64,000 bases of DNA from Asterochloris sp. CNOR1 (taxonomy: Eukaryota; Chlorophyta; Trebouxiophyceae; Trebouxiales; Trebouxiaceae): positions 2,170,001-2,234,000 of the forward strand of contig OZ017752.1 of the NCBI GenBank assembly GCA_963969365.1, read 5' to 3'. Made by a program: the position numbers and the translations under genes. Under the pieces are notes generated by a model. That model was not told the DNA's origin. It did no database searches and saw nothing but the letters and a program-made list of their open reading frames with translations. Each line of letters begins with the position of its first letter. Within the stretch, counting starts at the first letter, position 1. Shown here piece after piece: positions 54,272-64,000 of this stretch.

Positions 54272-57206
54272 CTAGCGTGGGCTGTAGCCTGTGGACCGTG
54301 GCCGAGGCTTCTCGTAAAAGGATGCCTCATCATTGTCCTCATCATTATTCTGCAAGATGGGGAATACTGGTGTTTGGCACAGTGCTGGCCTGCCAGCAGC
54401 GTCAAAAGACATCCTTCTGTGCTTGAGGATGACAAGCTGTGCTCTGGAGCCGAAACAACTGCTCAGCCACTCCTGCAGCAGGCTCTTCCGGGGAGATGCG
54501 GCATACGCAACATTGCAGAGGGTTGCCACCCCAAGTGCTGACATGCTGCCCCATCTTGTCGACGCACACTTCTCACAGATGCCACAGCAATCAGAGCGCA
54601 CGAGGGGCACCTGTCAAAGCTTGTATGCACAGCACATGTGCAGCGCATGACCGGGCTGGAGTCCTGCTTGGGCAGTTGATCTGCAAAATCACTAATGACT
54701 GTCAATCGTGTGAACATACACAGCAACATACCTCTCAGCTGCGCTTCTGGTCAAAGACACACAGCATGTCATGAGCATGAGAGGAGGGGCTGCACTCAGG
54801 TCGCTAAGGCAGTTTAAATGCCCGTTGCATCCGCTGTTTGCCAACACCCACCTCCCAGCTGCGCTTGCGACCAAAGAGGCGCAGGACATCACTGGGCCGC
54901 CGGAACTCCTCGCGCCGGTCCAGCGGTGGCAGCAGTGCCATCTGGCGTGCCGTCTTGATCTGGCGCATCAGGTGGCGGTGCACATGCTGCTTGAGACCGG
55001 TACGCCGCCGAGGCTGCAGCTGCCCCGTGCGTGTCACAAACTGGTCCAGGAAGCGGAGGTTGCGGAAGTCGGCCTGGCGCCGCACCTACACGGCAGGGGG
55101 GCGGTGGTGGGGTGAGGGGCAGCTGTTTGCTGCTGGACCTTTAGGCTCAGCAGTGCAGCTGACAAGTTTGGTGGCTGCTGATTATCTCTGTAGCTAGTTT
55201 CTGGCCTGCAAGGCACTGGCGCAATAGATGACGGTATGCGCTCGTCCAGCAAGCGCTGCTTGAAAAGCTGGAGTGGCAGTGATTGTGACAGGGTGATGAA
55301 TCAGCTGGCCCTGGCGGCATTTGCTCAAATGCCAGATGGCGGGGATTCAGGTGTGCTCCAGCGCTGAGCTGGGGCGGAATGCATTAGTACTACTGGCTGG
55401 GGCAGGCTGAAGGCCGCCGCCTTAAATTTCTTGATGGGCTCTGGCAGCTGGGTGTCTGCAGGACTCCTGCTACCAGTGCAACTCAGAAGCAAGCACTGCA
55501 GCCTCCAAGAGGGGGCAATGTCTTACCTCGGCATTTGTCAGCCGCACCACCTGGTCCCTCTGCTGCTGCTGGGCAATTCTGCGGTCCTTGTAGCTGGGCT
55601 GGGGCTGCACCAGGTCCTGCAGCACCAGAGGCAGATGGGTGTTCATACAATGTGGTTCTAGAGCAGCTCAGAAGCTGTGCCTTTTCGGGGCTGGGACCTC
55701 AGAGTGTGCAACAGTCAGGTAGGAGGCACGACAAAGGTGGCACAACATGAACCAGCATTGGAGCAGGGCCACTGCAGACCCAGTGCTATGCTGATGCTTG
55801 CGAGGCTTGCTCAAGTGCATTGTCCTGTGATTCTGCAGCAGGCTCACCTCTGCTCTGTAGATGGCGCCTGCCTGAAAGTCCCGGGTGGGGTTGACCCGCG
55901 GCCCAGGCAGCTGCTGCCGTCCCAGGTCCAGGCCCAACTCCTGCTGGAGAAGGGAAGGCTCCTGAGCACCCAGCTCTGCACACAGCAGAGCAGCAGCAGG
56001 TCGGCAAGGCCTGGCCGCATGTGCCACCATGTCCACCTTTGCCCAGCCCTTGGCCCCTGCCACTGTACTTGCTGCCTGCCAGGGGCAGCTCGAGCTGTCT
56101 GCATCAGGTAGCACTGCCCAATGTGCAAGCCCCTGCCGCCTGCCTAGGGGCAGGCTGTGCAGGCAGAAGGCAGGCCTCAAGTGGCGCCAACCTGAACATC
56201 AGCCAACTGTCCTGCATGACAGGTTCCCCTGAACAGCAGGGCGTGTCCATGCACCTGCGGCCCAGCAGCCCAACATCGTCGCTATATAGCTGAGGACCCT
56301 CTGCCAGGGCAAAAAATGGCCACAGCCTGCGGTGTTGCTTCCGAACCCACCTGAGTAGCCTGAGATCATGTGAGGCCCGTCCTCCTCCCGTCTGCTTGGC
56401 GCCAGTGTGGCCTGGCCCTCTCCCCCACCCTCGCTTGGAGCATCTGCCTCTTGCGCCTGCTGCTCCAGGCGCTCACGCACCCAGGCGGTGAAGAGCAGCA
56501 CCTCGTCCTCCTCAGCAAGATCCTGGCTGTCAGAGTCTGTGGCTGGCTCCTCAGGGTCCCCTGCCGCAGTCGCAGCCTCTGGCGGCCCATCCGACGGCGA
56601 GTCTGCCTCACGCTGCTGTGCAACTTCAGTCGCTGCACTCAGGGGAAGCTGGGCCTGGCTGGCAGGACCACCCTGGGCCTGTGCCTGGTTGCCAGCAGTA
56701 CTGCCTACAGCAGGCAGCCGCCCAGCAGCAGGAGCAGACGGGCCCTCTGCTCCTGATGCTCTCTGTGCTGGCCCAGCAGCGGCCCTCCCCGCCCTGAGTC
56801 TTCTGCTGTCTGCTGGCTCAGCAGCACCAGCGGTGGTTTCCCTCGATGGCAGGCCAGGCAGCTCAGGCTCCAGCTCAGCTGCGAAGGGTGCGGCGGCCTC
56901 GTTGTATGCAGGATCTGCTGAGCTTTGGTGCTGTCCTACGTCTATGGGGAGCTCAGCACTGTCAGGCAAACGTTTCTCCTGTGCGGCCTCGTCGAAGGTC
57001 ATCTGCCTGCCATCTGCGACCTGCCTGATGGCATCAGTGACTGCAGCATAAGGGCAGGTATGTGGCGATGCCTGCTCTGATGACTTAGGTTGATGTAGCG
57101 CAGCAATGGCGCAGAGGTGCAGCTCAGGCTCTACACAGCTTGCCTGACAGCCTGTCATCCATCCATTGCCGCCACCCCTTGCCACCCTTGTCGTCGCGGC
57201 CTGCAT
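54272..57206 (-). CDS. Mitochondrial small-subunit ribosomal protein bS18m, long N-terminal extension
   Basis: It belongs to the 30S platform and contacts bS6 and the mRNA exit region. The bS18 core lies in one exon (about 55085-54860): RRQADFRNLRFLDQFV, QPRRRTGLKQHVHRHLMRQI and KTARQMALLP. The ADFRN...RRRTG pattern is of plant mitochondrial bS18 type. Upstream exons read ELGAQEPSLLQQELGLDLGR, PGPRVNPTRDFQAGAIYRAE and DLVQPQPSYKDRRIAQQQQR. The N-terminal part (57206 to about 56350) is unusual: over 250 residues rich in Ala, Glu, Gln and Ser, acidic and low in complexity, with an LLFTAWVRERLEQQAQEAD helix. The first residues (MQAATTRVARGGGNGW) could be a presequence. The last exon after SWE gives NNDEDNDEASFYEKPRPRST and stops at 54272. 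An intron in the first ORF is possible but not required. Confidence 0.86.
54727..54770 (-). repeat. Decayed copy of bS18m exon end plus donor
   Basis: On the minus strand the core exon ends GGTCGCAAGCGCAGCTGGGAG|GTGGGTG (near 54855). 120 bp downstream in the intron the run TTTGACCAGAAGCGCAGCTG then AGAG|GTATGTTG repeats it. About 44 nt align. Confidence 0.75.
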
Positions 57207-58212
57207 TGTAAATGGTCAAGTTGGACAGCTTATGGGCACAGAGCAAAGTACTGAACCCTGATCTGCACCTGCAGCACCGTAGCAGCGCTCCAGACTGATC
57301 GCCATCTGAGGCAGGACATGATGCAGGGCAGTCACTCTGTACGAGCTGGCTGTACTTCGTATCAGGGAGCTGAGCATTCAGACAGAGTAATAGCTGCAGA
57401 CAAATGGATCAACAATTCATGACCTAAAGTTGCATGCCTATGTCGCAAAGCCGCTCAATCAGGTGCAGTCTGCCATGACAAAACCCTCAATCTCAGAAAA
57501 GAGACTGTTTCCACCAGTCAAGCAGTTTTTAGTGGCCGACAGCCTTGTCACCTGGCAGGTGCTCCACACAATGGACATCTCAGGCGCTTCCTGGTGCGTC
57601 TTGGCCAAAATTGGATTGAGTAGGCCGGCAGCAGATGCGCTCTGGTCATGCCCTTGGACCCAGATCCCTGGGTGCAATCTGGAGCTGGCAGCACTTGAGC
57701 AGCTCACCAGCCCATCGCCAGGGTGTTCTGCAGATTTCAGCTCTGACCTTCTTGATGCTCATGCACAAGCTGGTTTGCCAAATGCAGGAGGCCATCACTG
57801 TTTGTCTGCCAGCATTCCTCCAGCCACATGTGCACTGGCACATCAGGGGCGCGCAGTCTGCATCAGTCCTTATCACCTGCCTGGCAAGCGCAAGGCACTC
57901 CTGCTGACCGAGCACATTGAGACCTCCAAGTGGCCAACTGGTCTGTTCCCTCCAGAGCAGGGTCAATGTATGCCGGGCCTGTCGCCTCCTGCAGCTGTGC
58001 AAGACCACAATGTCATCACAGACTCAGACCTTGCCATCCCAACTCTTTGCAGTGCTGACAAATCTCCCTGCTGACACATTTTCTTGCAGGCGGCATCATA
58101 CCTGCATCTAGACGGGTCTCCTTTCATTACATGCCACATGCTTGGCAGAGCAAAGCAGGCTGACCTTACATGTTCAGCCAGTCCAGCCGAAATTTCAGAA
58201 GGTGAGAAGGGG
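57207..58212. other. 1-kb gap: dynein 3' UTR and bS18m promoter; unassigned plus-strand ORF
   Basis: An open frame of 214 codons runs 57430-58074 on the plus strand (start MHAYVAKPLNQVQSAM). It has no recognisable domain, its composition is like chance ORFs of this base composition, and its codon pattern is unremarkable. The most economical view is 3' UTR of the dynein gene plus the bS18m promoter. A minus-strand TGTAA near 58170 supports transcript ending here. Confidence 0.35.
58166..58170 (-). terminator. Candidate poly(A) signal TGTAA for the dynein heavy chain
   Basis: TGTAA on the minus strand about 43 nt after the dynein stop codon. Confidence 0.4.
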
Positions 58213-61200
58213 CTAGAATGCCAGACTGGTGAACAGGGCAACGCCCCTGTCGACCCAATGCCCCTCAGACACGGCAGATGGCAGGTCAATGAACAGCACA
58301 AAATTGGTCGAGTGACCTGTTGTGGACAGGGTGCCTGCCCTTGTCAGGGTTTTGTACACTGGGCAGCTGTAGAAGGTGTGCTGGGGAGGCTTGCGATGCT
58401 GCACGGGCTTCATCCAGATGATGGGCATCTCAGTGAACAGCTCCTTGGGCTGTGACTCTGCCAGCATATGGGTGGAGCCATCCCATCGTGCGCCCTCCAT
58501 AAACAAGCCCTGCAACGGCAGTAGGCTTAGCTTTAAACAGCCTTGCAGGCAGGCAGCGTGTGGCAACGAGGCCTCAACCTGCCTGCAGCCCCTGCAGGGG
58601 CATTGCTATCGGATGTAGCTGTGTGAGTGGGCAGCCATTCAGCAAAGGCCGTGATATGGCTGGCTGCAGCACTTACCTTGATGTAGCATCCGTCATCTGG
58701 GCCGCTGCCGAGGTCATTTGCTGTCAGGGAGTCCATGACCTTGAAGTCAAAGCTCACTGTGTCTATGGGGAAGGTGTATTTCCTGGCAAAGTTCTGGATG
58801 GTCCCTGCAGCAGGAACGTCCAAGGGCTTGCAGTTGTTGTGCGTTGTAGGGTACTCTGCAGAGCATTTCCCAACGTGAGAAGTGGCGGCGTCACAAGGAG
58901 TATTTAGCCAGGCACGAGGGGAGCCTGACCTCTGCAGATGGCCTCTTGACTTCCTCGGCCTCATTCTTAACCCCAACAGCATCAGCCCAGCTGAAGTGTG
59001 CTTATGCATGCACCAGGATGTGCAGATCCAGTCAGACGTGTGGCCTGACCTGTGAGGAAGGCCTGGGGAAAGAAGAAGCCGCTGATCCAGTACACTGGGG
59101 GAGTACCCTGCTCTGCCCAGGTTCTGATGAAGTCTAATCGCTCCATAAGGTCAGTCACCCAGCTGCTGAGCGGCTTCAGGCTGGGGTACGCTTTGGCAGC
59201 CCACATATCTGGCACCTGCACAGGTGCACTCAGCAGCAGGTCGAAGCGCAGACAGACATGGCAGGCAATAGACTGGGCGGGATGTCTTGATTGCTGTGCA
59301 TCAGCGCCACCTGGGCAGGTTATAAAGCCACATGCTCATGCATCTGCAGAGCAGCCATATGCAGCACCAACCTGCAGTCCCAACAGCACTGCAGGCAGTT
59401 CCATGGAAGCCCTTAAATTGCACATCTGCAGGCACAAGGCTACAAGCGCTCTACCAGTGCTGCCCCACCTGGTTGTCGAACATGCTGTTGGCCACGCCCT
59501 CTAGGGAGGGCGACATTACTACCAGACCCTTGAGGGCCTTGAGCATGTCCACCAGGCTGCTGGCCACCACCGCCAGCACGCCATTATAGCGGATGCACTC
59601 CTGCAGCAGGCCTTCAGGTCAAGCCTACAGGCACACTGTGCCTCTTGCAAGCACCGGCTGGCACCGGGCAGCAGGCCAGCTTGGTATTGGGAGCAGCAAT
59701 GGCAGCATGCTTGAAAGCTTGGTGTGAGATGTTTTGAGTTGCTGACCTGCACCAGGACTGTGTTCATGGACTCCCTGTAGGTGGTGGGGTATGCCCTGGA
59801 CAGCTCTTCAACATCGAACTGAGCGGGGATCTGCAGTGCAAGGAACTCACTTGCACTGCACCAAGCCAGCATTCTCCGAGACAGCAGGGCTGACCAGCCC
59901 ACGCGCCAGCCAGAGAACCCTGGCGCTGCTTGCTGCTGTGCTTTGCATATCCTTACATTGGGCAGTTAGCGGCACACAAGGGCAGCCTTGATCTCTCACG
60001 TGCTGAAAGCAGCTATTGGGACCCGACAACACCTTCTCTGCTCTTGCTCTCTACAGTGGAGCTGTGGATAACTCCTTGCTGACGCCAGCAGTCAGCTCCA
60101 TGAAGTGCACAAGCACCACAACCAGTCTCACAGCACCCCTGTCCTGTTCAGAGCAGCATTCCAGGCCCCACCTTGCTGCTGATGTCCTCACACAGCTGGG
60201 CAATGGCCTCCTCCCGGCTGACGCCAGCCCCGGCAGACACCCGCGGCTGCAGCGCCAGCAGGGTGCTGAACATCTCATACGTGTCGTTCTGGTCACAAGT
60301 GATGTCTGCATTCTCGTGCAGCCCAAAGATCTCCGGCTTGGGCTGCACAGGGTATGCCTTTATGTTGTCTAGGTACTCCTTCACTGTCTCACAGTCCAGA
60401 CTCTTGTACAGCCCTGCATAGCACAGACAGAGGTCACTCAGAAGAGCAGCACAGTGCAGCTGTGTGCCAGGCAGCTTCTGAGCATTCAAGATTGCAGCAA
60501 GCATGTTTTAGGCCTTGTGCAGCTGTGTGCCAGGCAGCTTCTGAGCACTGAAGATTGCAGGCAGCATGACTCATGCTGCAAACAGGCGCCCAAAGCAAGT
60601 CCCTGCCAGTGCCAGCTTAACAGGCTGCATCCCAGGTGGCCAACTCAGCATGAACAGGTGTGGCAGGTCACTACCCCAGCCAAGCGCTCTCACTGCTACT
60701 CAGCCCACCTGAGGGGGAAAAGCTGTAAGTTGTATCCAGTACGTTGGGCCCCACAAAGCCATTGACCAGATTGCTGATCAGGCGGCGGTCCTTGTCGTCT
60801 GTGACGCGACCGCCATAGTTGATCTCTGTGAACAGGAAGCGCAGCACACGGAAAGGGACCTGCAGATGGACAGCAGAGGTAAGCATGCAGGAGGGAGCTG
60901 AGGGAAAGTGCCTCTGCTAACTCAGTCAGGGCCCAATGCTGTCAGCAGTGCAAAGAAGCGGGTCAGTAGCCTCACAAGGGCAGAAGGCCACCCGCTCAGG
61001 GCCAAGTCTGGTTTTCAACAGGTCTGCATGGCAGAAGCAGCTCTGCTCTGCCTGGTTGCAGACCAGGCTTGAAATTGCTCACCTGCTCATATTCATTCAG
61101 AAACATTTTCATCTGGGTCAGAGAGACTTGCAGGTCGCCGTCTGTAAAGTCGTACCTGCAGGGGCATTTCTCAAGGGTGAGACCCATGGCTCAGGTAGAG

Positions 61201-64000
61201 CTGACACTGGGAAAGCTTGTGAAGGTGGTGCAGACCCATGCACCACAATGTGATAGCGCAGGTGGTTTGCCTGTCAGCCTTGAGGATCAATCAACCTGCT
61301 CTGTGTGAGCGATAACAAAGCACAGGGCCAGCCTGTGTTGTTGTGACTGAGCAGCGCACCTGATGTTCCACCCCAGTGGCCCAAACTTTCGCCTGTCCTG
61401 CACCACTGCATGGAACAGGCACATCCCAAACATGAGGCGCCGCCACTCTGAGGGCTTGCCACTCTCGTGCAGATAGGCGTCACTCATGCGTGTGTAGGTG
61501 CGCAGCAGGTTGGCCTTCAGACCCTGCACAATGAAGGAGTGAGCATTGACATGATGCCCAGACTAATGCTGCCTGCAAGGCTGCATGTTCAATCTTGCAA
61601 TCAGCTCTGCACAGCGGCCCACCTTAGGGGGTTCCAGCGTCATTTTGACGCCGGCCTGCAGCACAGCTGTGGGGAAGCCAGGGCTGGGCATGCTCGTCAG
61701 CCACAGCCGGAAGTCCTTGTGCACTGTGTCGGGATTGATGCCCTCCACAATGCGCTCCAGGGTGGGCATCCAACTGACGGCCAGGTGACAGTTCTGCAGG
61801 CACACCCACTGCCCTCGCTCCATGCCTGCCTCCAGCACCCGCTCAGCCTGCAGGGGCAGTGCACGAGGGCTCGAGAGGGGCGCTGTTGTTGCAGCAGCCT
61901 GCCAAGAAATGTCCATCATTTCAACAATGAAGTGGGCAGCATGGCGATGTCTGTGGACATGCCTTCCGAGGCGAACACCACCTTGAGTCGCCGCGGGCAG
62001 CAGTAGTGCCGCCTGCCCTGACTCAGCAAGGCAGGACGCCATTGAGGCAGGAAAGCAGCAAGTAGCCTGCCCCAGAACTTAATACAGTCACATCAAAGCT
62101 GCCTCACCTTGGGTCCCTGCCCTTGTCCGAGAGACACCTTCTCAAACTTCTTAGAGAACTTCATGTCATCAGCCAGCTTGAGCAGGTCTGCCATGGGGTC
62201 TGCCCCGGGCGACAGCACAAAGATGAGGGGGATGGCACTGCTGCTGTCCCTGAAGGCTGAGGCCAGCTCAAATGGCGGGGGCTCGATGAACTGAGGCCCC
62301 AGCTGCTCAGCAATGAAGCGCTGGCAGCCCAGGAAGACCTGCAGACAGGAGGCTCGTTCCAGGCAGACAGCATCCGCGGTTGTTAGGCTTTGCGCAGGAC
62401 AGGTGCCAGGCAGAGAGGAACTCATTCCAGGCATGCACCTGACATAAAAAATCGCTCTAGACCGTGGCCTGCCATGGGAGAACACTGCCTGTGCAGGCCA
62501 GCAGCGCAGTAAGGTCACCTTGTCAGGCCTCAGGCATCTCAGGAACAACAGCTTCTGAAAGCTGCTGAGACGAGACTCCCAGTCGCCAGGCAGCTGAAAC
62601 TCATGCGCATCGTTGCTGTCAAAAATGACCTTGTATTCATCCACATGAGCTGAGACATGCTCTGAGAAGCCCTGCAGCAGAGCACCTGGGGGCTGTCAGC
62701 CATGGTTCGTCAGTACATTGAACAGCGCCGAGGGCCACACAAAGCCACAAACAAAGCAGCACGGGGACACATCCAGCAGCTGGTCCGCTGAGCAGCCCTT
62801 CAACAGTGCCTGTGGTTTGAGCACTGCTGCGTTTTCACTGCTGCTGCTCACAAGCCTACCTGGAATGAAGGCAGCACAGACAGATTCTGCAGCTCAAGCC
62901 ATGCCTTCTCCGTCAGCCAAGTCGGATCAGGGTTGGGAGCTGCGAAGACTGCAGTCGCTCCAGCGAGCAGGAAGCGCCACTCAGCTGCACAGCAGGCAAG
63001 GTGCACAGTGGAGGGAGGAAGGCAGTCACAGTCCCCACATACGGCTTGCTCTCAAGGCCTCCAGTGCAGGAAGCAGGATGCTGCTGATGTCCATGAGTGC
63101 GCACCCGCTGCTAGGTGCAAGTAGGCATTTTAGGCCACAGCAACACCTCAAGCTGGCAAGTGGAGGACGTCAGGCCACTGTTGGCTCACATGGATCAATG
63201 AGCTTCCTGTTCTGCAAGATCTTGATGGTCAGAAGAAAGCAGAACATGAGCTTGTGCTTCTCAAACAGACTCCGGCAGATGTTGACAAACAGGGCGTAGG
63301 TAAAAGCCTCGTTCAGGGTGCGCCCCCGCTCTGCAACAGAGTCTGCCTGCAGCACAAGACGGTTGGGGCTTACTGATGTGCACTGCATGGCTTCATGCCT
63401 CACACGTGCAGCATATGTTGCAGGTGCCCAAAGATGCGCTGCGCCTGCCAAGCCTGTGTGCCAGCAAGCAGAGGCCACATCTGATCCCTAGTAGAGACAA
63501 CGTCAGCCTGCCCAGAGCCCCCAGCCAATGCAGGAACTCTGCAAGCTCTCATTTCAGCCCCTGGCCGCACAAACAGCCCATCGAAGACCGCCGTCTGTAA
63601 CACACACCCCTCTGCACAAGCAAAGTGCGCAACTAGAGCAGACTATGAGCACACTCACCCCAGGGGTGCCAGCCACTGTCCGCAGAAACAAGCCAATGAA
63701 CCAAGCCAGGCTGTACTGGTACATGGGGTCCACAGCCGCCAGGTCAGAGATACAGAAGAACAGCAGGCTGGCTCGCACAGCCACGCGGCGGTACTGCTCG
63801 CGAGTTACATCAATTTCTCGCTCAGTGCGCTCAGCCTCCTCCACCTTGCCAGCAATCTCATTGCTAGTGACCTGCAGTGGGGCATTTTGACAGTGGAGTG
63901 GGGCTTAAAAAGGGCCGCCCAGAGGCACCAGGCCTGGTGCCCCTTAGAGGAGGGCCTTCAAGCGGCCGCTTGCACAGCTTCAGGGTCCTGCAGCAATTTG
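58213..64000 (-). CDS. Axonemal inner-arm dynein heavy chain, C-terminal part (partial)
   Basis: A force-generating AAA+ motor of the ciliary axoneme. Only the 3' part is present; the gene continues past the right edge. Order from 63900 down: helix after the stalk region ([20 protein letters not shown], then [16 protein letters not shown]), [23 protein letters not shown]5-AAA6 parts ([80 protein letters not shown]), [60 protein letters not shown], and the C-terminal barrel ([40 protein letters not shown]). It ends [12 protein letters not shown] at 58213. The [11 protein letters not shown] wording and the end fit the single-headed DNAH3/7/12 group. The P-loop AAA modules 1-4 lie outside the window. 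Confidence 0.95.
60454..60560. repeat. Direct tandem repeat in a dynein intron, 63-bp spacing
   Basis: Two near-identical 44-nt runs start at 60454 and 60517. Both begin GTGCAGCTGTGTGCCAGGCA and continue GCTTCTGAGCA, then AAGATTGCAG after three variable bases. The low divergence points to a recent duplication. Confidence 0.9.

Noticed and set aside
57430-58074. 214-codon plus-strand ORF
   Set aside because: No recognisable domain and no splice partners; it sits in the expected dynein 3' UTR and bS18m promoter. Listed only as a gap note.
1-64000. Mobile elements, viral fossils, CRISPR arrays, rRNA, telomeric repeats
   Set aside because: I looked for transposase, reverse transcriptase or capsid-like ORFs, long terminal or inverted repeats and spaced repeats, and found none that could be supported.

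Overview
This is a eukaryotic nuclear window, most likely from a green alga of the core Chlorophyta. The genes are cut by many introns, and nearly all acceptors read like CTGCAG. Candidate poly(A) signals are TGTAA, the green-algal form. The window holds a stand-alone urea carboxylase, a plant-type sterol delta-7 reductase and a plant-type mitochondrial bS18. It also holds axonemal dynein, CEP104/FAP256, CFAP77-like and CCDC13-like genes, so the organism should build motile cilia at some life stage. A trebouxiophyte with flagellate zoospores would fit; that placement is inference.

Layout, left to right: 5' end of a probable dynein heavy chain (-, runs off the left edge); ribonucleotide reductase large subunit (-); ARMC6-like armadillo protein (-); sterol delta-7 reductase (+); 20S proteasome alpha1/PAA1 (+); mitochondrial citrate synthase (-); urea carboxylase (-, about 10 kb); organellar MnmE GTPase (-); ATP phosphoribosyltransferase HisG (+); N-terminal-motor kinesin (-); CEP104/FAP256-like protein joined to C-terminal TPRs (+); CFAP77-like protein (-); CCDC13-like coiled coil (+); mitochondrial bS18 (-); 3' part of an inner-arm axonemal dynein heavy chain (-, runs off the right edge). 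Exon models summed for HisG, CEP104-TPR, sterol reductase, PAA1 and CCDC13 all give whole codon numbers.

The genome is compact at gene ends. Four gene pairs are head to head with start codons 97, 81, about 336 and only 21 bp apart. Two of these pairs join cilium or microtubule genes (kinesin/CEP104 and CFAP77/CCDC13), which suggests shared promoters. The right 27 kb is mostly a ciliary neighbourhood; the left 36 kb is housekeeping metabolism (nucleotides, sterols, TCA cycle, urea use, histidine, organellar tRNA modification, proteasome).

The most unusual structural signal is a recurring one. Introns of several genes on both strands contain decayed copies of the edge of a neighbouring exon together with its splice site (HisG, CEP104, its TPR part, CCDC13, bS18). 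The window also has an apparent excess of GC-AG introns, including three very short (70-72 nt) first introns. I saw no mobile element, viral fossil, CRISPR array or RNA gene.
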